Of a stretch of DNA of 64,000 bases, positions 24,005-35,022 are shown in pieces. The notes below the pieces were generated by a model. It was not told the DNA's origin, made no database searches, and saw only the letters and a list, made by a program, of their open reading frames with translations. The DNA is from Terebella lapidaria (lineage: Eukaryota > Annelida > Polychaeta > Terebellida > Terebellidae). Location of the stretch: positions 31,940,651-32,004,650 of the forward strand of contig OX424558.1 of NCBI GenBank assembly GCA_949152475.1, written 5' to 3'. The position numbers were made by a program, and so were the translations under genes. Numbering within the stretch: position 1 is the stretch's first letter; every line of letters begins with the position of its first letter.

Positions 24005-25900
24005 CTAGACGTCAAGGCCTAAAGATGCCTTGGAGGCATTTCAGTGTTAAGACTAATTTATAATATGTAACGGATGTTTGTCTTGGGTATTGTGTTGTAC
24101 CCTGACCCGCTGTATTCAGTTATGGTCCGCCCCTTGTGCTCCACACAGAAGATAGATAGGTTGTAACGGTTTATTCAATAAAATACAATCTGTGGCATCA
24201 GCCGTAGATGCTAGGTCAGTAGTGAGCAACCTGCAGAGACAGGAAAATAAACAATAAATGCACACAGTCAGTGTGGACGGTTTGACTGTCTCTAAGCAAC
24301 TCACTAATCAATAACATTACATAATTTACGTGAAACCAGATATCAGTAGTGATAAATAGCATAATACTTGATGATAAAATAGTTACCATAGTTACCAAAC
24401 TACCAGAATACAGATTGACCAGAAATATACTAGCTGGTAAACGAAGTGATTACATAATACTGGTGAATACTACAAAGTTATGAATGACTAAAACTACAAT
24501 ATACTACATACACTAACCAAGTATGACATCGGCAACTGTGACAAATGCTCAATAGCACCGAAATACATCGACAAATTACAATGTTTACATGAGCGATAAA
24601 AGGCGCAAATCAGCATCCCGTCACAGTTACAGATTCTAGCCAAATGAAATCATCTGTACGAATACTCCGAAATCACGGGAGATGATAAGGGACATGATCA
24701 AAGACAAATATTAATGTCACAAAAGGAAACTCAATGGCAGAGACAGGAAAATAAACAATAAATGCACACAGTCAGTGTGGACGGTTTGACTGTCTCTAAG
24801 CAACTGACGCCGAAGGGAAAATTCCCGCCACTAACGGACTAAGTCACAAAAGTGAAATGCGAACTGCCAAATTATAACTAACGTAAAATACGTACCTGTT
24901 ACAAATATTTATAACATGTTTACCAAGTCCATGGGCTCTACGACACACTGTTTCCAAGATATCGACGAAAATAAAATATGTCAACTCAGTAAAAAAAATT
25001 GAGGTCGAGGTCAAAGTTAATCCATAATACCCCATAGACATGTTTGTCTAGTGCGACAAGTCCGAAGCACCGTTTCTGAGATATGGACAAAAACGAAAAA
25101 TGTCGACTTGGCAAAAAAAATTCAGGTCGAGGTCTAAGTTCATCCTCATACATGTTTGTCTAGTACCACGAGTCCAAAAATAAAGTCCGTTTCACTCTAC
25201 GACGCACCGTTTCCGAGATATCGATGAAAACGAAAAATGCCGAGTCGGCGAAAAAATTTCAGGTCAAGGTCAAAGTTCATCCATAATAGGCCTACCCTTA
25301 AGACATGTTTGTCTAGTGCCACGAGTTCGAAAATAACGTCCATTTCGCTCTATGACGCACCGTTTCCGAGATATAGATGAAAACGAAAAATGCAGACTCG
25401 GCAGAAAAATTCAAGGTCAAGGTCAAAGGTCATCCTTAATACCCATCAGACATGTTTGTCTAGTGCCACGAGTCCGAAAATAACGTACGTTTCGTTCTAC
25501 GACGCACCGTTTCCGAGATATGCAGGAAACCTCAAGGATGACTGGGCTAAAACTCTTCCGACCTGTAGGTCGAAGGTCGTTTGACGGATTGATCCCAAAA
25601 TCAATAGGGTTCTTCCCTGTTGATATATGAACCTCTATGCAAAGTTCTGCAGCCATTGCCTACATACTTATCGTATGGAAACAAAGTCCAAAAAACAACA
25701 CTGATTTCATCCTCACGGACCTCACGGACCTCGGATGAGGCTGAAAAACAATAGGTTTCTCCCACATAATATGTGTGACCAATGCTGAAAATTTGGCGAA
25801 GATACATCGAGGCAAATTAAAGTTATCGGTGGGAAACCAAAACGGCGGGGAAAAAACAAAATTCTGCTAAAACCATGAAGGCATTTCTTCCGAAATGCCT
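24005..25900 (-). mobile_element. Helitron-like element with satellite, reverse strand, interrupted
   Basis: The 3' end lies at 24,005 (CTAG read on the minus strand), preceded by the ATGCCTCCAAGGCAT hairpin and the AACACTGAAATG segment. The 5' part near 25,870-25,900 has AGGCATTTC..GAAATGCC and GGTTTTAGCAGAATTT, followed inward by GAGGTCCGTGAGGATGAAAT. It is collinear with 58,938-59,300 on the plus strand. About four satellite units lie at 24,945-25,520. The element is split between 24,065 and 24,904 by a probable solo LTR. Confidence 0.65.
24066..24903 (+). mobile_element. Probable solo LTR (838 bp)
   Basis: The segment starts TGTAACGG and ends CCTGTTACA, giving TG...CA ends with a 6-bp inverted repeat (TGTAAC/GTTACA). 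AATA flanks both sides (24,062-24,065 and 24,904-24,907), consistent with a 4-bp target duplication. Removing it rejoins the Helitron-like sequence TATAAATATGATAAATT known from 4,080. An AATAAA-like poly(A) signal lies near 24,177. A 70-bp direct repeat (24,233-24,302 and 24,738-24,807, both GCAGAGACAGGAAAATAAAC...) lies inside. No coding sequence is present. A short-TIR DNA element is the alternative. Confidence 0.55.
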
Positions 25901-26556
25901 TAAATATAATACTATTGCTCTGATGCCAGAAAATGTGAGTCCTATATTTTTTTTAAATAACTTGTCAAGAAAAAAAAAAGCCTTTTCAGAATCATCTCAG
26001 CCATCTCTCCCGATTTAACAGAATCAGGTTCAATATCAATATATTGCAGAAAATACTGTTGTATTATCTGCAATTGTTTTAACAACACTAAAGGGTAGCT
26101 ATGGTTCGTCCTGTGTCACATCTAAAAGCCTTTGTTGAAATATATTCATTCTTCAAAATTGTTTGTGCTGGGAAGTCTATATAAACTATCACAATTACCA
26201 ATATAAGACAATATTTTTAATCAGTATACTATCACACAACCACCTCACATGAACAACGACTATAAGAAAGTATTGTCATGTAGTTGTACCTGATATTTAA
26301 GAAAATCACCCGATGTGGTCGAGCATTGCACCGAAAAGTAAAACCTCCAATCCTTTGATACCATCAGCTATCATGTGTCAAGATGATCTTTTCATGTTAC
26401 CTTGGTGGATGTGTCACATTTATGGCCGTTTTCCTGACGATAACGACCAGGTCAGGCGGCCATAAACTAGGTGATAATGACGCTGTTATGGTTTTTATGT
26501 GTGATATGCATAAATGTGTCAACGAAATAACTGTAACAAACGTATTCTGTTAGGCT

Positions 26557-26590
26557 ATGGAGATTGAATATAATCCTACAACGAGAAATC
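26557..26590 (+). other. Recurrent ATGGAG...TATAATCC motif (five copies)
   Basis: ATGGAG followed by TATAATCCTACAA or a near variant occurs at 26,557, 29,920, 30,488, 34,417 and 37,106. Each lies about 100-150 bases downstream of an AACGATAATGAC..GGCC(A)TAAACTAGG segment. If translated, each begins MExxYNPT, but the frames stop within a few to about 20 codons in four copies. It may be a conserved leader or core-promoter segment more than a start codon. Confidence 0.35.
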
Positions 26591-27140
26591 CATGCATCTA
26601 TTGTATCAAACAATAGATGCATGGAAAACAGTCTGTCGTAGAGGTAAAAAGGAGTACTGCATGATATGCATTGACAATCATGTCACCATCAATGAGACTA
26701 AATCAGACTATGCATCATTGCAAACTAGCAATATGCTGTGTTAAACCACGTTACTGATTTCAGCATAAAATGTATAACTGACCCGTTAGTTTTGATTACA
26801 AAACTAGGAAAGGAGAAATAACTTATCAAACACTGATCCATAATGTGTCATATGTTTCTGAAGAAACGGCTCTAGCGAGAATACATGCAGGTTTCATACT
26901 CGTTGATTCTAACTTGATTTCAGAAATGTGAAAACTTATTCACAAATATTGACACGACCCTGCTTTGTTACCCATCATTCTTCAGGAGACACTAGAGGCG
27001 ACCAAACAGGCAGATCCATATTGAGGAGCTCGTGTTTGCACAGTAGAAAGAAAATATCAACGATTTCTTTCTTTAATACCTCAGCCAAAGAGAAGTAAAT
27101 TTCCTGGAAACATGAGACACCGAAAACAGACAGCAGGTAT

Positions 27141-27391
27141 TCATCCGGTTTTATGTCCTAACACGTTTCCCTTGGCAGCCATTGATGCACCTCGTATTTC
27201 GTGGGACACAAAACAAGGAACTCGAGTCAAAATGAATACTAAATAAGTGAATTTATGGCCTGTTTTGTTTCTTTCCCACTGGAGAGATTGCATATATTGT
27301 TCGTTACTTCGAAGTGGTATTGACTCATATGGCAGGTCTGCATGTGTGGTCCATTCCATGTTAAAACTAAGATGGTTGTATTTCACACTTG
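27141..27391 (-). CDS. Minus-strand open frame, possible terminal exon (unit 1)
   Basis: On the minus strand a good acceptor (TTTTGTCCTATCAG) precedes about 82 open codons beginning FALPSVKYNHLSFN and ending at TGA. The counterpart at 31,064-31,336 stays open but its acceptor CAG reads CTA. Composition is protein-like (several Trp, Pro and His) with no family I recognise. A weaker DNA match to its end occurs at 36,129-36,200 in another open frame. Real exon and chance are both possible. Confidence 0.3.
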
Positions 27392-27590
27392 GCAGGGCAA
27401 ACTGATAGGACAAAATAATTTCAAATATAAATTTGTATATATACTTCTCAAGGTATCACATGTTTTTATGGTAAATCATGATCATTTGACATGTTTTAAG
27501 ATCGGGTTCAGTGGCCGTGATGGATGTTTGTATTCATATTTTTCCATATGCAAAAGAAATGTATATTTATCAATCTATATATATTTTCAG

Positions 27591-27818
27591 AAAGAGATTG
27601 TACACAGTGTCACCGAAAAAGCTGCGAGGTTAAGTATTACGGTTATTTTGTGACTGATTCTACACACCACGGACACCAAGAAGAATGTATTGCCAGGTTG
27701 GCGCCAAACAGTTTTACAATCTGTGTGACCTTCACATTTAAAAATCACCAAGACCCCTCGTGGGAGCCCCAGAGGGCGAATGTACCTCAAACATCATCAA
27801 TACCTTGTGTTATACGAG
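27591..27818 (+). CDS. Cysteine-rich exon of unknown secreted-type protein
   Basis: The exon follows a strong acceptor (TATATATATTTTCAG) and ends at a donor (ACGAG|GTAATA). It is 228 bp, phase 1 at both ends. It reads RDCTQCHRKSC at the start, then a C...C-rich stretch with GHQEEC, TICVTFTF and SSIPCVIRG, with seven cysteines in 76 codons. The next exon candidate (28,948) joins in phase and adds CGKCFSIC. I recognise no named domain; the spacing suggests a small disulphide-rich extracellular module. No signal-peptide exon was identified upstream. The duplicate at 31,519 is broken, so this copy is the one that could be functional. Confidence 0.45.
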
Positions 27819-28947
27819 GTAATAGGTTGATACATGAAATTATCATTCTCATACAACATTATCATTTTTTTGTACGTTCATAAATTTATAATTTTTAACT
27901 TTAGTGACTCGCATAGTAACTGACATATCTACAGAATATTACCAAACATAAGGTAACTGTCTATAACTGCCATCTTTTTTAAAGCCGATCGTGGGTAACA
28001 TGACGCGCATACTTGTGTGTTTAGCGCCGACAAACCAAAATATGCAGAGTACCTAACGAAAGCCTCGATGATGCCCAAGATGCCCTCTGAAATCAATGTG
28101 TGTGATACGCGATGAAATCACGACATTGGTTGATAGTGCCCTGGGGACATATCTGTCTTATTTCTTGTGATGTTCTATTCAATTTAGACACGTTTGTATG
28201 TAAACTGGTAGAATCGATAAAGCAAACACAAACTAAGCACAAAGGGAAATCCGTGAGCATACCACCTGGAACGATCTTTGTACCCATTTTGTGATGTTGT
28301 CCTGATGAAGTTCTCAAACAATGTTGGAATGTGTTGACACTTGAAACAAAAATGAACGATTCGCAAGAGTTGCCTTTTTGAAAATCTGCAGCCCTGGTCA
28401 AAATTCAGTTAAAACATAGGTACTTAATTTCAATTTAATGGTTCTTGAAAATCACTTTATACTTATTATTAAGAACTATGATCTAAAACTTCTCTGACAA
28501 TAGATTGATCCACAATAGTTGACGTCCTTAGAATAATGACAGTGTCATAATTCTAATAGGCTATTCATATGTGAACATATCCCCTACAATTAAGTTACTG
28601 ACAAGTCCTAAGATATATGATATCAATCTCACATGATCATTATAGTAAACGTACACTCAAAGGTGCGATTTCACAGCTCCACGTAGCATGAGCAGTAACA
28701 TGATATGGGACGTTGTCAAGGATTGAAACAAGACATGTTAGCTTCATGTACAGCTACACTGAAAATTGTGCTGGCTTCATGTATTGGTTATGTGTTTGTT
28801 TATCAATGTCCTGAAATAACAAAGACTATTTAAAACTAGCAGACATTCAGCGTCACAAAAACACTAGCTATTGTTTCTATCTGGATACTACATAAAAAGA
28901 TGTCAATTAACAGATCACATGCTTATCACATATTTAATATATTGTAG

Positions 28948-29069
28948 GATGTGGAAAATGTTTCTCAATTTGTCAATATGAAAGTTTGGGAACCTTGCCG
29001 TCAATTTCAACCCTGTTTCATTGTGTGGACGTCATTCTGCGTCTATGTTTGGATCCCAAAGGAATATAA
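28948..29069 (+). CDS. Candidate last exon of the cysteine-rich gene
   Basis: The acceptor TTAATATATTGTAG precedes GATGTGGAAAATG. Joined in phase 1 to the exon ending at 27,818, the frame reads GCGKCFSICQYESLG, continues for about 40 codons with five Cys, and ends at TAA (29,067-29,069). A longer overlapping frame (28,951-29,319) exists in another phase and is also open in unit 2. The in-phase reading is preferred because it continues the cysteine-rich pattern, but the evidence is thin. In unit 2 (33,424 onward) a 1-bp difference changes the frame after CQYKCLGTLP. Confidence 0.35.
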
Positions 29070-31518
29070 TACCAATAATCCACGTAGATTGGTAGTTTCG
29101 CTAGCACTATTAAGACGTGTGCTGTGTGCGACAACCTCGACCAACATTCATGACATGACACTTGGGAAGATTAAAAACACGCATGAGTATTCGATTGATA
29201 TCTCACATGAAAATGAGTTGGGTTTTATGTCCAGAATTCATATGATATTTGAAACATTGTGTATTTTCTACGAATTCAATGACCACTGTACAGCTACCGA
29301 TATTAATATAATTTTCTAAGTTACCTGTTTTTATTCAGCACAAAATGGTGCTATATCATATGTGTCACTGGATTGCAGTAGGTACTGTTGAAATGATTTC
29401 TAAAGTATCAAGAATATGTCTTGACATTGAGACTTGCTATTGACATGTCTTGACATGATCAAGGGTCATGAAAAATTATGTACACATGTATATATTTCAT
29501 GCGTTTCTTTAAAACTATACAATATCGAGTGTAATATCTTCATTGTTGTAAACCCCATAGTCATGAAAAAATCAACTTTTTTTGCAAGTTTTCTTTTGTC
29601 ATGTCATCAATTGCATCACAAGCTATTTCTATCCATTATTAATCTATTGTTAGAAAACGCACATATACTTTTCCTTTATATCATTAGGTAGGTAATTGAA
29701 TGTTGTTTTTTAAATGTTTAAACGTTGTTGTCAGACTGGATCGTTTTGCTTTCCTAGCCTGATACCATCACCTAATAATTATCAAGACATACCTCTTATG
29801 TTATCTTGATGGGCGTATCACATTTATGGTCGGTTTCCTAACGATGATGAAACGCCATAAGCTAGGCGACAATAAACGGTATTATGTTTTTGGGGGCGTC
29901 ATAGGCATTTTGTGGGGCTATGGAGAATAATTATAATCCTACAACAATCAGAACATTGTGATGAGTGTGATAAGGAAAATTTCATTTAGAAATTCAAACA
30001 ATAGGGAATTAAATGGGGCGATATTTCTCACCGCTAGCTCCTGTGAATGTACTCATTTAGAATAATTAGTCGGAAATGAAAAAATTCTGGTAAGAAGAAG
30101 TATTTTCTGAAGAAAATCAAATAAATTTGTTACCAACTGAGAACAACTATCCATTATGACTATGAACAACTTGCAACAACCACCTCACATGAACAAAGAC
30201 TATAAGAAAGTATTGTCATGTACGTTGGACCTCATATTCAGGAAAATCACCTGATGTTGTCGAGCATTGCACCGAAAAGCAAACCTCCAATCTTTTGATA
30301 CCGTCGGCTATCATGTGTCAAGATGATCCTTTTCAGTTACCTTGGCGGATGTGTCACATTTATGGCCGTTTTCCTAACGATAACGACCAGGTCAGGCGGC
30401 CATAAACTAAGTGATAATGACGCTGTTATGTGTGATATGCATAAATGTGTCAAAGGAATAGCTGTAACAAACGTGTTCTGTTAGGCTATGGAGATTGAAT
30501 ATAATCCTACAACGAGAAATCATGTATCAAACAATAGATGCATGGAAAACAGTCTGTCGTAGAGGTAAAAAGAAGTATTGCGTGATTTGTATTGACAATC
30601 ATGTCACCATCAATGAGACTAAATCAGACTATGCATCAATGCAGACTTGCAATATGCTGTGTTAAACCACGTTACTGATTGCAGCATAAAATGTATAACT
30701 GACCCGTTAGTTTTGATTACAAAACTAGGAAAGGAGAAATAACGTATCAAACACTGATATATACTGTGTCATATGTTTCTGAACAAACGGCTTTAGCGAA
30801 AATACATGCAGGTTTCATACTTGTTGATTTTGACTTGATTTCAGAAATGTGAAAAACTCATTCACAAATATTGACACGACCCTGCTTTGTTAACCATCAA
30901 TCTTCAGGAGACACCAAATGTAATTAACCAGCCAGATCCATATTGAGGAGCTCGTATTTGCACACTACAAAAAATATCAAAGATTTCTTTCTTTAATACC
31001 TCATCCAAAGGAAAGAAGTAAATTTGCTGTAAACCTGAGACACCGAAAACAGGCAGCAAGCGATCATTTGGCTTTATGTCCCCATACGTTTCCCTTGGCA
31101 GCCATCGATGCACCTCGTATTTCGTGGGACACAAAACAAGGAACTCGAGTCAAAATGAATACTAAATCGGTGAATATATGGCCTGTTTTGTTTCTTTCCC
31201 ACTGGAGAGACTGCATATATTGTTCGTTACTTCGAAGTGGTATTGACTCATATGGCAGGTCTGCATGTGTGGTCCATTCCAGGTTAAAACTAAGATGCTT
31301 GTATTTCACACTTGGCAGGGCAAATAGATACGACAAAATAATTTCAAATATAAATTTGTATATATACTTCTCAAGGTATCACCACATATTTTATGGTAAA
31401 TCATGATCATTCGACATGTTTTAAGATCGGGTTCAGTGGCCCTGATGGATGTTTGTATTTATATTTTTCCATATGCGACAGAAATTTAAATTTAATATCA
31501 ATCTATATATATGTTCAG

Positions 31519-31732
31519 AAAGAGATTCTACACAGTGTCACCAAAAAAGCTGTGAGGTTGAGTATTGCGGTTATTCTGTGACTGATTCTACACACCACTG
31601 ACACCAAGAAAAATGTATTGCCAAGTTGGCGCCAAATAGTTTTATCTGTGTGACCTTCACATTTAAAACTCACCAAGACCCCTCGTGGGACCGCCAGAGG
31701 GCAAATTTACCTCAAACATCATCAATATCTTG
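31519..31732 (+). pseudogene. Broken duplicate of the cysteine-rich exon
   Basis: This is collinear with 27,591-27,818. The first Cys codon is changed to Ser (TGT to TCT). A Gly codon is replaced by TGA at 31,599-31,601 after THH. One codon is deleted in frame near the FICVTF segment. The 3' end is cut by a 599-bp insertion 14 bp before the old donor. These changes would prevent an intact product from unit 2. Confidence 0.6.
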
Positions 31733-32331
31733 TTGGCCAGCGCGTCGCGCTGGTCTTCTGAGTTTGGGTAAAAACAGACCCACGGAGGGTAGGTATGAGT
31801 GGGCCCGGTCCTGCTATCCTTTGTTAGATATAGTTATCTCAACAAAAGGAACACAGCACTTTCAAAAATAATATTTCTGATTGTTTCCATGAGGTGTACA
31901 TTTTAATATTGTGAATTAACGCAAATACTGTGAGAGTTTTGAGATATTTGTTGATTTACCGTAATACATACGCATACAGTAGCGCAACAAAAATATTGAG
32001 CTAAAATTCTGATGTTGGCAGAACAAATAATTACGAAAGGTTGCAAACTTTTATAGTTCACGATATAAAAAAAATGATAAAATGTGATGACAGATATTTT
32101 TTACACCAAAATTGATGCATATACTATCAATTTGATCCAAAACGTTTGGCAACAATAAAACCATTGAATGTCTGTGCTCGGATGTACATCAATAGATATG
32201 ATCTTCTTTGTTCATTATATGGAGAATAATGAGCAATTTAATCCAATGCATTAAAGTTATTAATCACATATAATTTCCCATGCCAACATATTTCCGCTGG
32301 CCACAAAAATAATTCTCTCCACTGTAGGTTA
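31733..32331 (+). mobile_element. 599-bp insertion in unit 2
   Basis: The insertion is absent from unit 1 (TACCTTG joined to TGTTATACGAG near 27,803). CTTG occurs on both sides (31,729-31,732 and 32,332-32,335), suggesting a 4-bp target duplication. It begins TTGGCCAGCG followed by the mirror CGCTGGTC, so it starts in a short hairpin, and has a GC-rich first 100 bp followed by AT-rich sequence. I see no clear tRNA-type A/B boxes, poly(A) tail or coding frame. A SINE-like or small DNA element is possible. Confidence 0.5.
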
Positions 32332-34779
32332 CTTGTGTTATTCGAGGAAATAGGTTGGTACATGAATTTAACATTCTCATACTAAATTATCGCTGTGTTT
32401 GTACGTTCATAAATTTATATTATTTTAGCTTTTGTGACTCGCATAGTAACTGACAGGATATTGCCAAACATAAGGTAATTGCTATCTTTTCGAAAGCCAA
32501 TCGAGGGTAACATGATACGCATACTTGTGTGTTTAGCACCGACAAACCTAACGAAATCCTGGAGGATGCCCAAGATGCCCCCTGATATCAATGTGTGTGA
32601 TACGCGATGAAATCATGGCATTGGTTGATAGTGCCCTGGGGACATATCTGTCTTATTTCTTGTGATGTTCTATTCAATTCAGACAAGTTCGTATGTAAAA
32701 TGGTAGAATCGATAATGCAAACACATTCTAAACACAAAGGGAAATCCGTAAGCCTACCACCTGAAACGATCTATGTACCCGTTTTGTGATGTTGTCCTGA
32801 TGAGCATGAGTTGTCGTTTTGAAAATCTACAACCCTGGTCAAAATTCAATTAATTAAAAGGTAGGTATTGAGTTTCAATTTAACGGTTCTTGAAAATCAA
32901 TCTATATTTATTTCTAAGAACTATGATCTAAAACTTCTCTGACAATAGCTTGATCTACAATAGTTGACGTCCTTTGAATAATGGCAATGTCATAATTCTA
33001 ATAGACTATTCATATGTGAACATATCCCCTACAGTTAAGTTACTGACAAGTCCTAAGATATATGATATCAATCTCACATGATCATTATAGTAAACGTACA
33101 CTCAAAGGTGCGATTTCACAGCTCCACGTAGCATGAGCAGTAATATGATATGGAACGTTGTCAAGGATTTAAACAAGACATGTTAGCTTCATGTACAGCT
33201 ACACTGAAAATTGTGCTGGCTTCATGTATTGGTTATGTGTTTGTTTATCAATGTCCTGAAATAACAAAGACTATTTGAAACTAGCCGACATTCAGCGTCA
33301 CAAAAACACTAGCTATGGTTTGCTAATAATGCTCGAATAAACCAACTTTATTTTCTATCTCGATACTACATAAAAAGATGTCAATTAACAGATCACATGC
33401 TTATCACATATTTAATATATTGTAGGATGTGGAAAATGTTTCTCAATTTGTCAATATAAATGTTTGGGAACTTTGCCCCTCAATTTCAACCCTGTTTCAT
33501 TGTGTGGACGTCATTCTGCGTCTATGTTTGGATCCCAAAGGAATACAATACCAAGAATCCACGTAGATTGGTAGTTTCGTTAGCACTATTAAGACGTGTG
33601 CTGTGTGTCTGTACGACAACCTCGACCAACATTCATGACATGACACTTGGGAAGATTAAAAACACGCTTGAGTATTCGATTGATATCTCACATGAAAATG
33701 AGTTGGGATTTATGTCCAGAATTCATATGATCTTTGAAACACTGTGTATTTTCTACGAATTCAATGACCACTGTACAGCTACCGATATTAATATAATTTT
33801 CTAAGTTACCTGTTTTTATTCAGCACAAAATGGTGCTATATCATATGTGTCACTGGATTGCAGTAGGTATTGTTGAAATGATTTCTAAAGTATCAAGAAT
33901 ATGTCTTGACATTGAGACTTGACACGAGACTTGCCATTGACATGTCTTGACATGATCAAGGGTCATGACAAGTTATGTACATATGTATACATTTCGTGTG
34001 TTTCATTTAAAACTATACAATATCGAGTGTAATATCTTCATTGTTGTAAAACCCATAGTCATGAAAAAATCAACTCTTTTTGCAAGTTTTCTTTTGTCAT
34101 GTCATCAATTGCATCACAAGCTATTTCTATCCATTATTAATCTATTGTTAGAAAACGCACATATACTTTTCCTTGATAACATTAGGTAGGTAAATGAATG
34201 TTGTTTTTGAATGTTTAAACGTTGTGGTCAGACTGGATCTTTTTGCTTTCCTAGCCTGATATCATCACCTAATAATTATCAAGACATACCTCTTATGTTA
34301 TCTTGATGGGTGTATCACATTTATGGTCGGTGTCCTAACGATGATGACAGGCCATCAGCTAGGCGACAATAAACGGTATTATGTTTTGGGGGGCGTCATA
34401 GGCATTTTGTGGGGATATGGAGAATAATTATAATCCTAAAAGAACAAAACATTGTGGTGAGTGTGATACCGAAAAATTCATTTAGAAATTCAAACAATAA
34501 GGAATTAAATGGGGCGATATTTCTCACCGCTAGCTCTTGTTGACGTACTTATTTAGAATAATTAGTCGGAAATAAAAACATTCTGGTAAGAAGAAGTATT
34601 TTCTGAAGAAAATCAAATGAATTCGTTACCAACTGAGAACAACTATCCATTATGACTATAAACAACTTGCAACAAAAAAATGCGTTCCATGTTATTTAGA
34701 ATAGAGGCTGGTCTTTTGAAACAATCTCTGATTATTGGACAACAAGTTCGTCAATTTGTGTGATAGCCACAATCAGAAA

Positions 34780-35022
34780 ATGGAGTCACTCGAAAACAAT
34801 CTAAGCGTCATAGGTAACACAGCCAATCTAGTGAAACGACACTGTGCCAAGCTAGAAAAAGAGATCTCATTCTCTGAAGACTTTTACCCCAGCAACACCA
34901 ACGTGAACCCCCAGAGCAGCCTATCGGACAGGAACCAATCAGCATTAACGTTTGACAACATGAAAAATAACCCATCAAACACCTCAAGTCCACTACCTAA
35001 GCCTGGTCCTGAATGTCACTGA
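34780..35022 (+). CDS. Open frame with coiled-coil-like N-terminus, unknown
   Basis: An ATG-initiated 80-codon frame (MESLENNLSVIGNTANLV at the start, PKPGPECH at the end, then TGA) has heptad-like hydrophobic spacing in its first 35 residues and a Ser/Asn/Pro-rich tail. Open sequence extends a further 15 codons upstream to a stop. It lies just past the end of the 26-34.7 kb duplication and is present once. It could be a last exon or a retroelement ORF1 fragment. I recognise no family. Confidence 0.35.
   Translation: MESLENNLSVIGNTANLVKRHCAKLEKEISFSEDFYPSNTNVNPQSSLSDRNQSALTFDNMKNNPSNTSSPLPKPGPECH

Larger units (their letters stand above)
26241..30180. repeat. Segmental tandem duplication, unit 1 (about 3.94 kb)
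   Basis: The sequence from CACCTCACATGAACAACGAC recurs from 30,181 with high identity and the same order of landmarks: promoter-like AACGACCAGGTCAGGCGGCC segment, ATGGAGATTGAATATAATCC, minus-strand open frame, cysteine-rich exon, second coding candidate, and a second diverged promoter-like segment at about 29,745. Each unit therefore contains two versions of the upstream block. Confidence 0.88.
30181..34677. repeat. Segmental tandem duplication, unit 2 (about 4.5 kb)
   Basis: This is the second copy of the 26,241 unit. It is longer chiefly because of a 599-bp insertion at 31,733-32,331. It ends at ACAACTTGCAACA, the same junction sequence found at 30,165-30,178 between the copies. Confidence 0.88.

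Noticed and set aside
28951..29319. 122-codon plus-strand frame (MENVSQFVNMKVWEP...) as the coding exon
   Set aside because: It is in a different phase from the upstream cysteine-rich exon and unit 2 shifts its start by one base. The in-phase reading from 28,948 is preferred, although a 6-bp in-frame difference between copies leaves some doubt.
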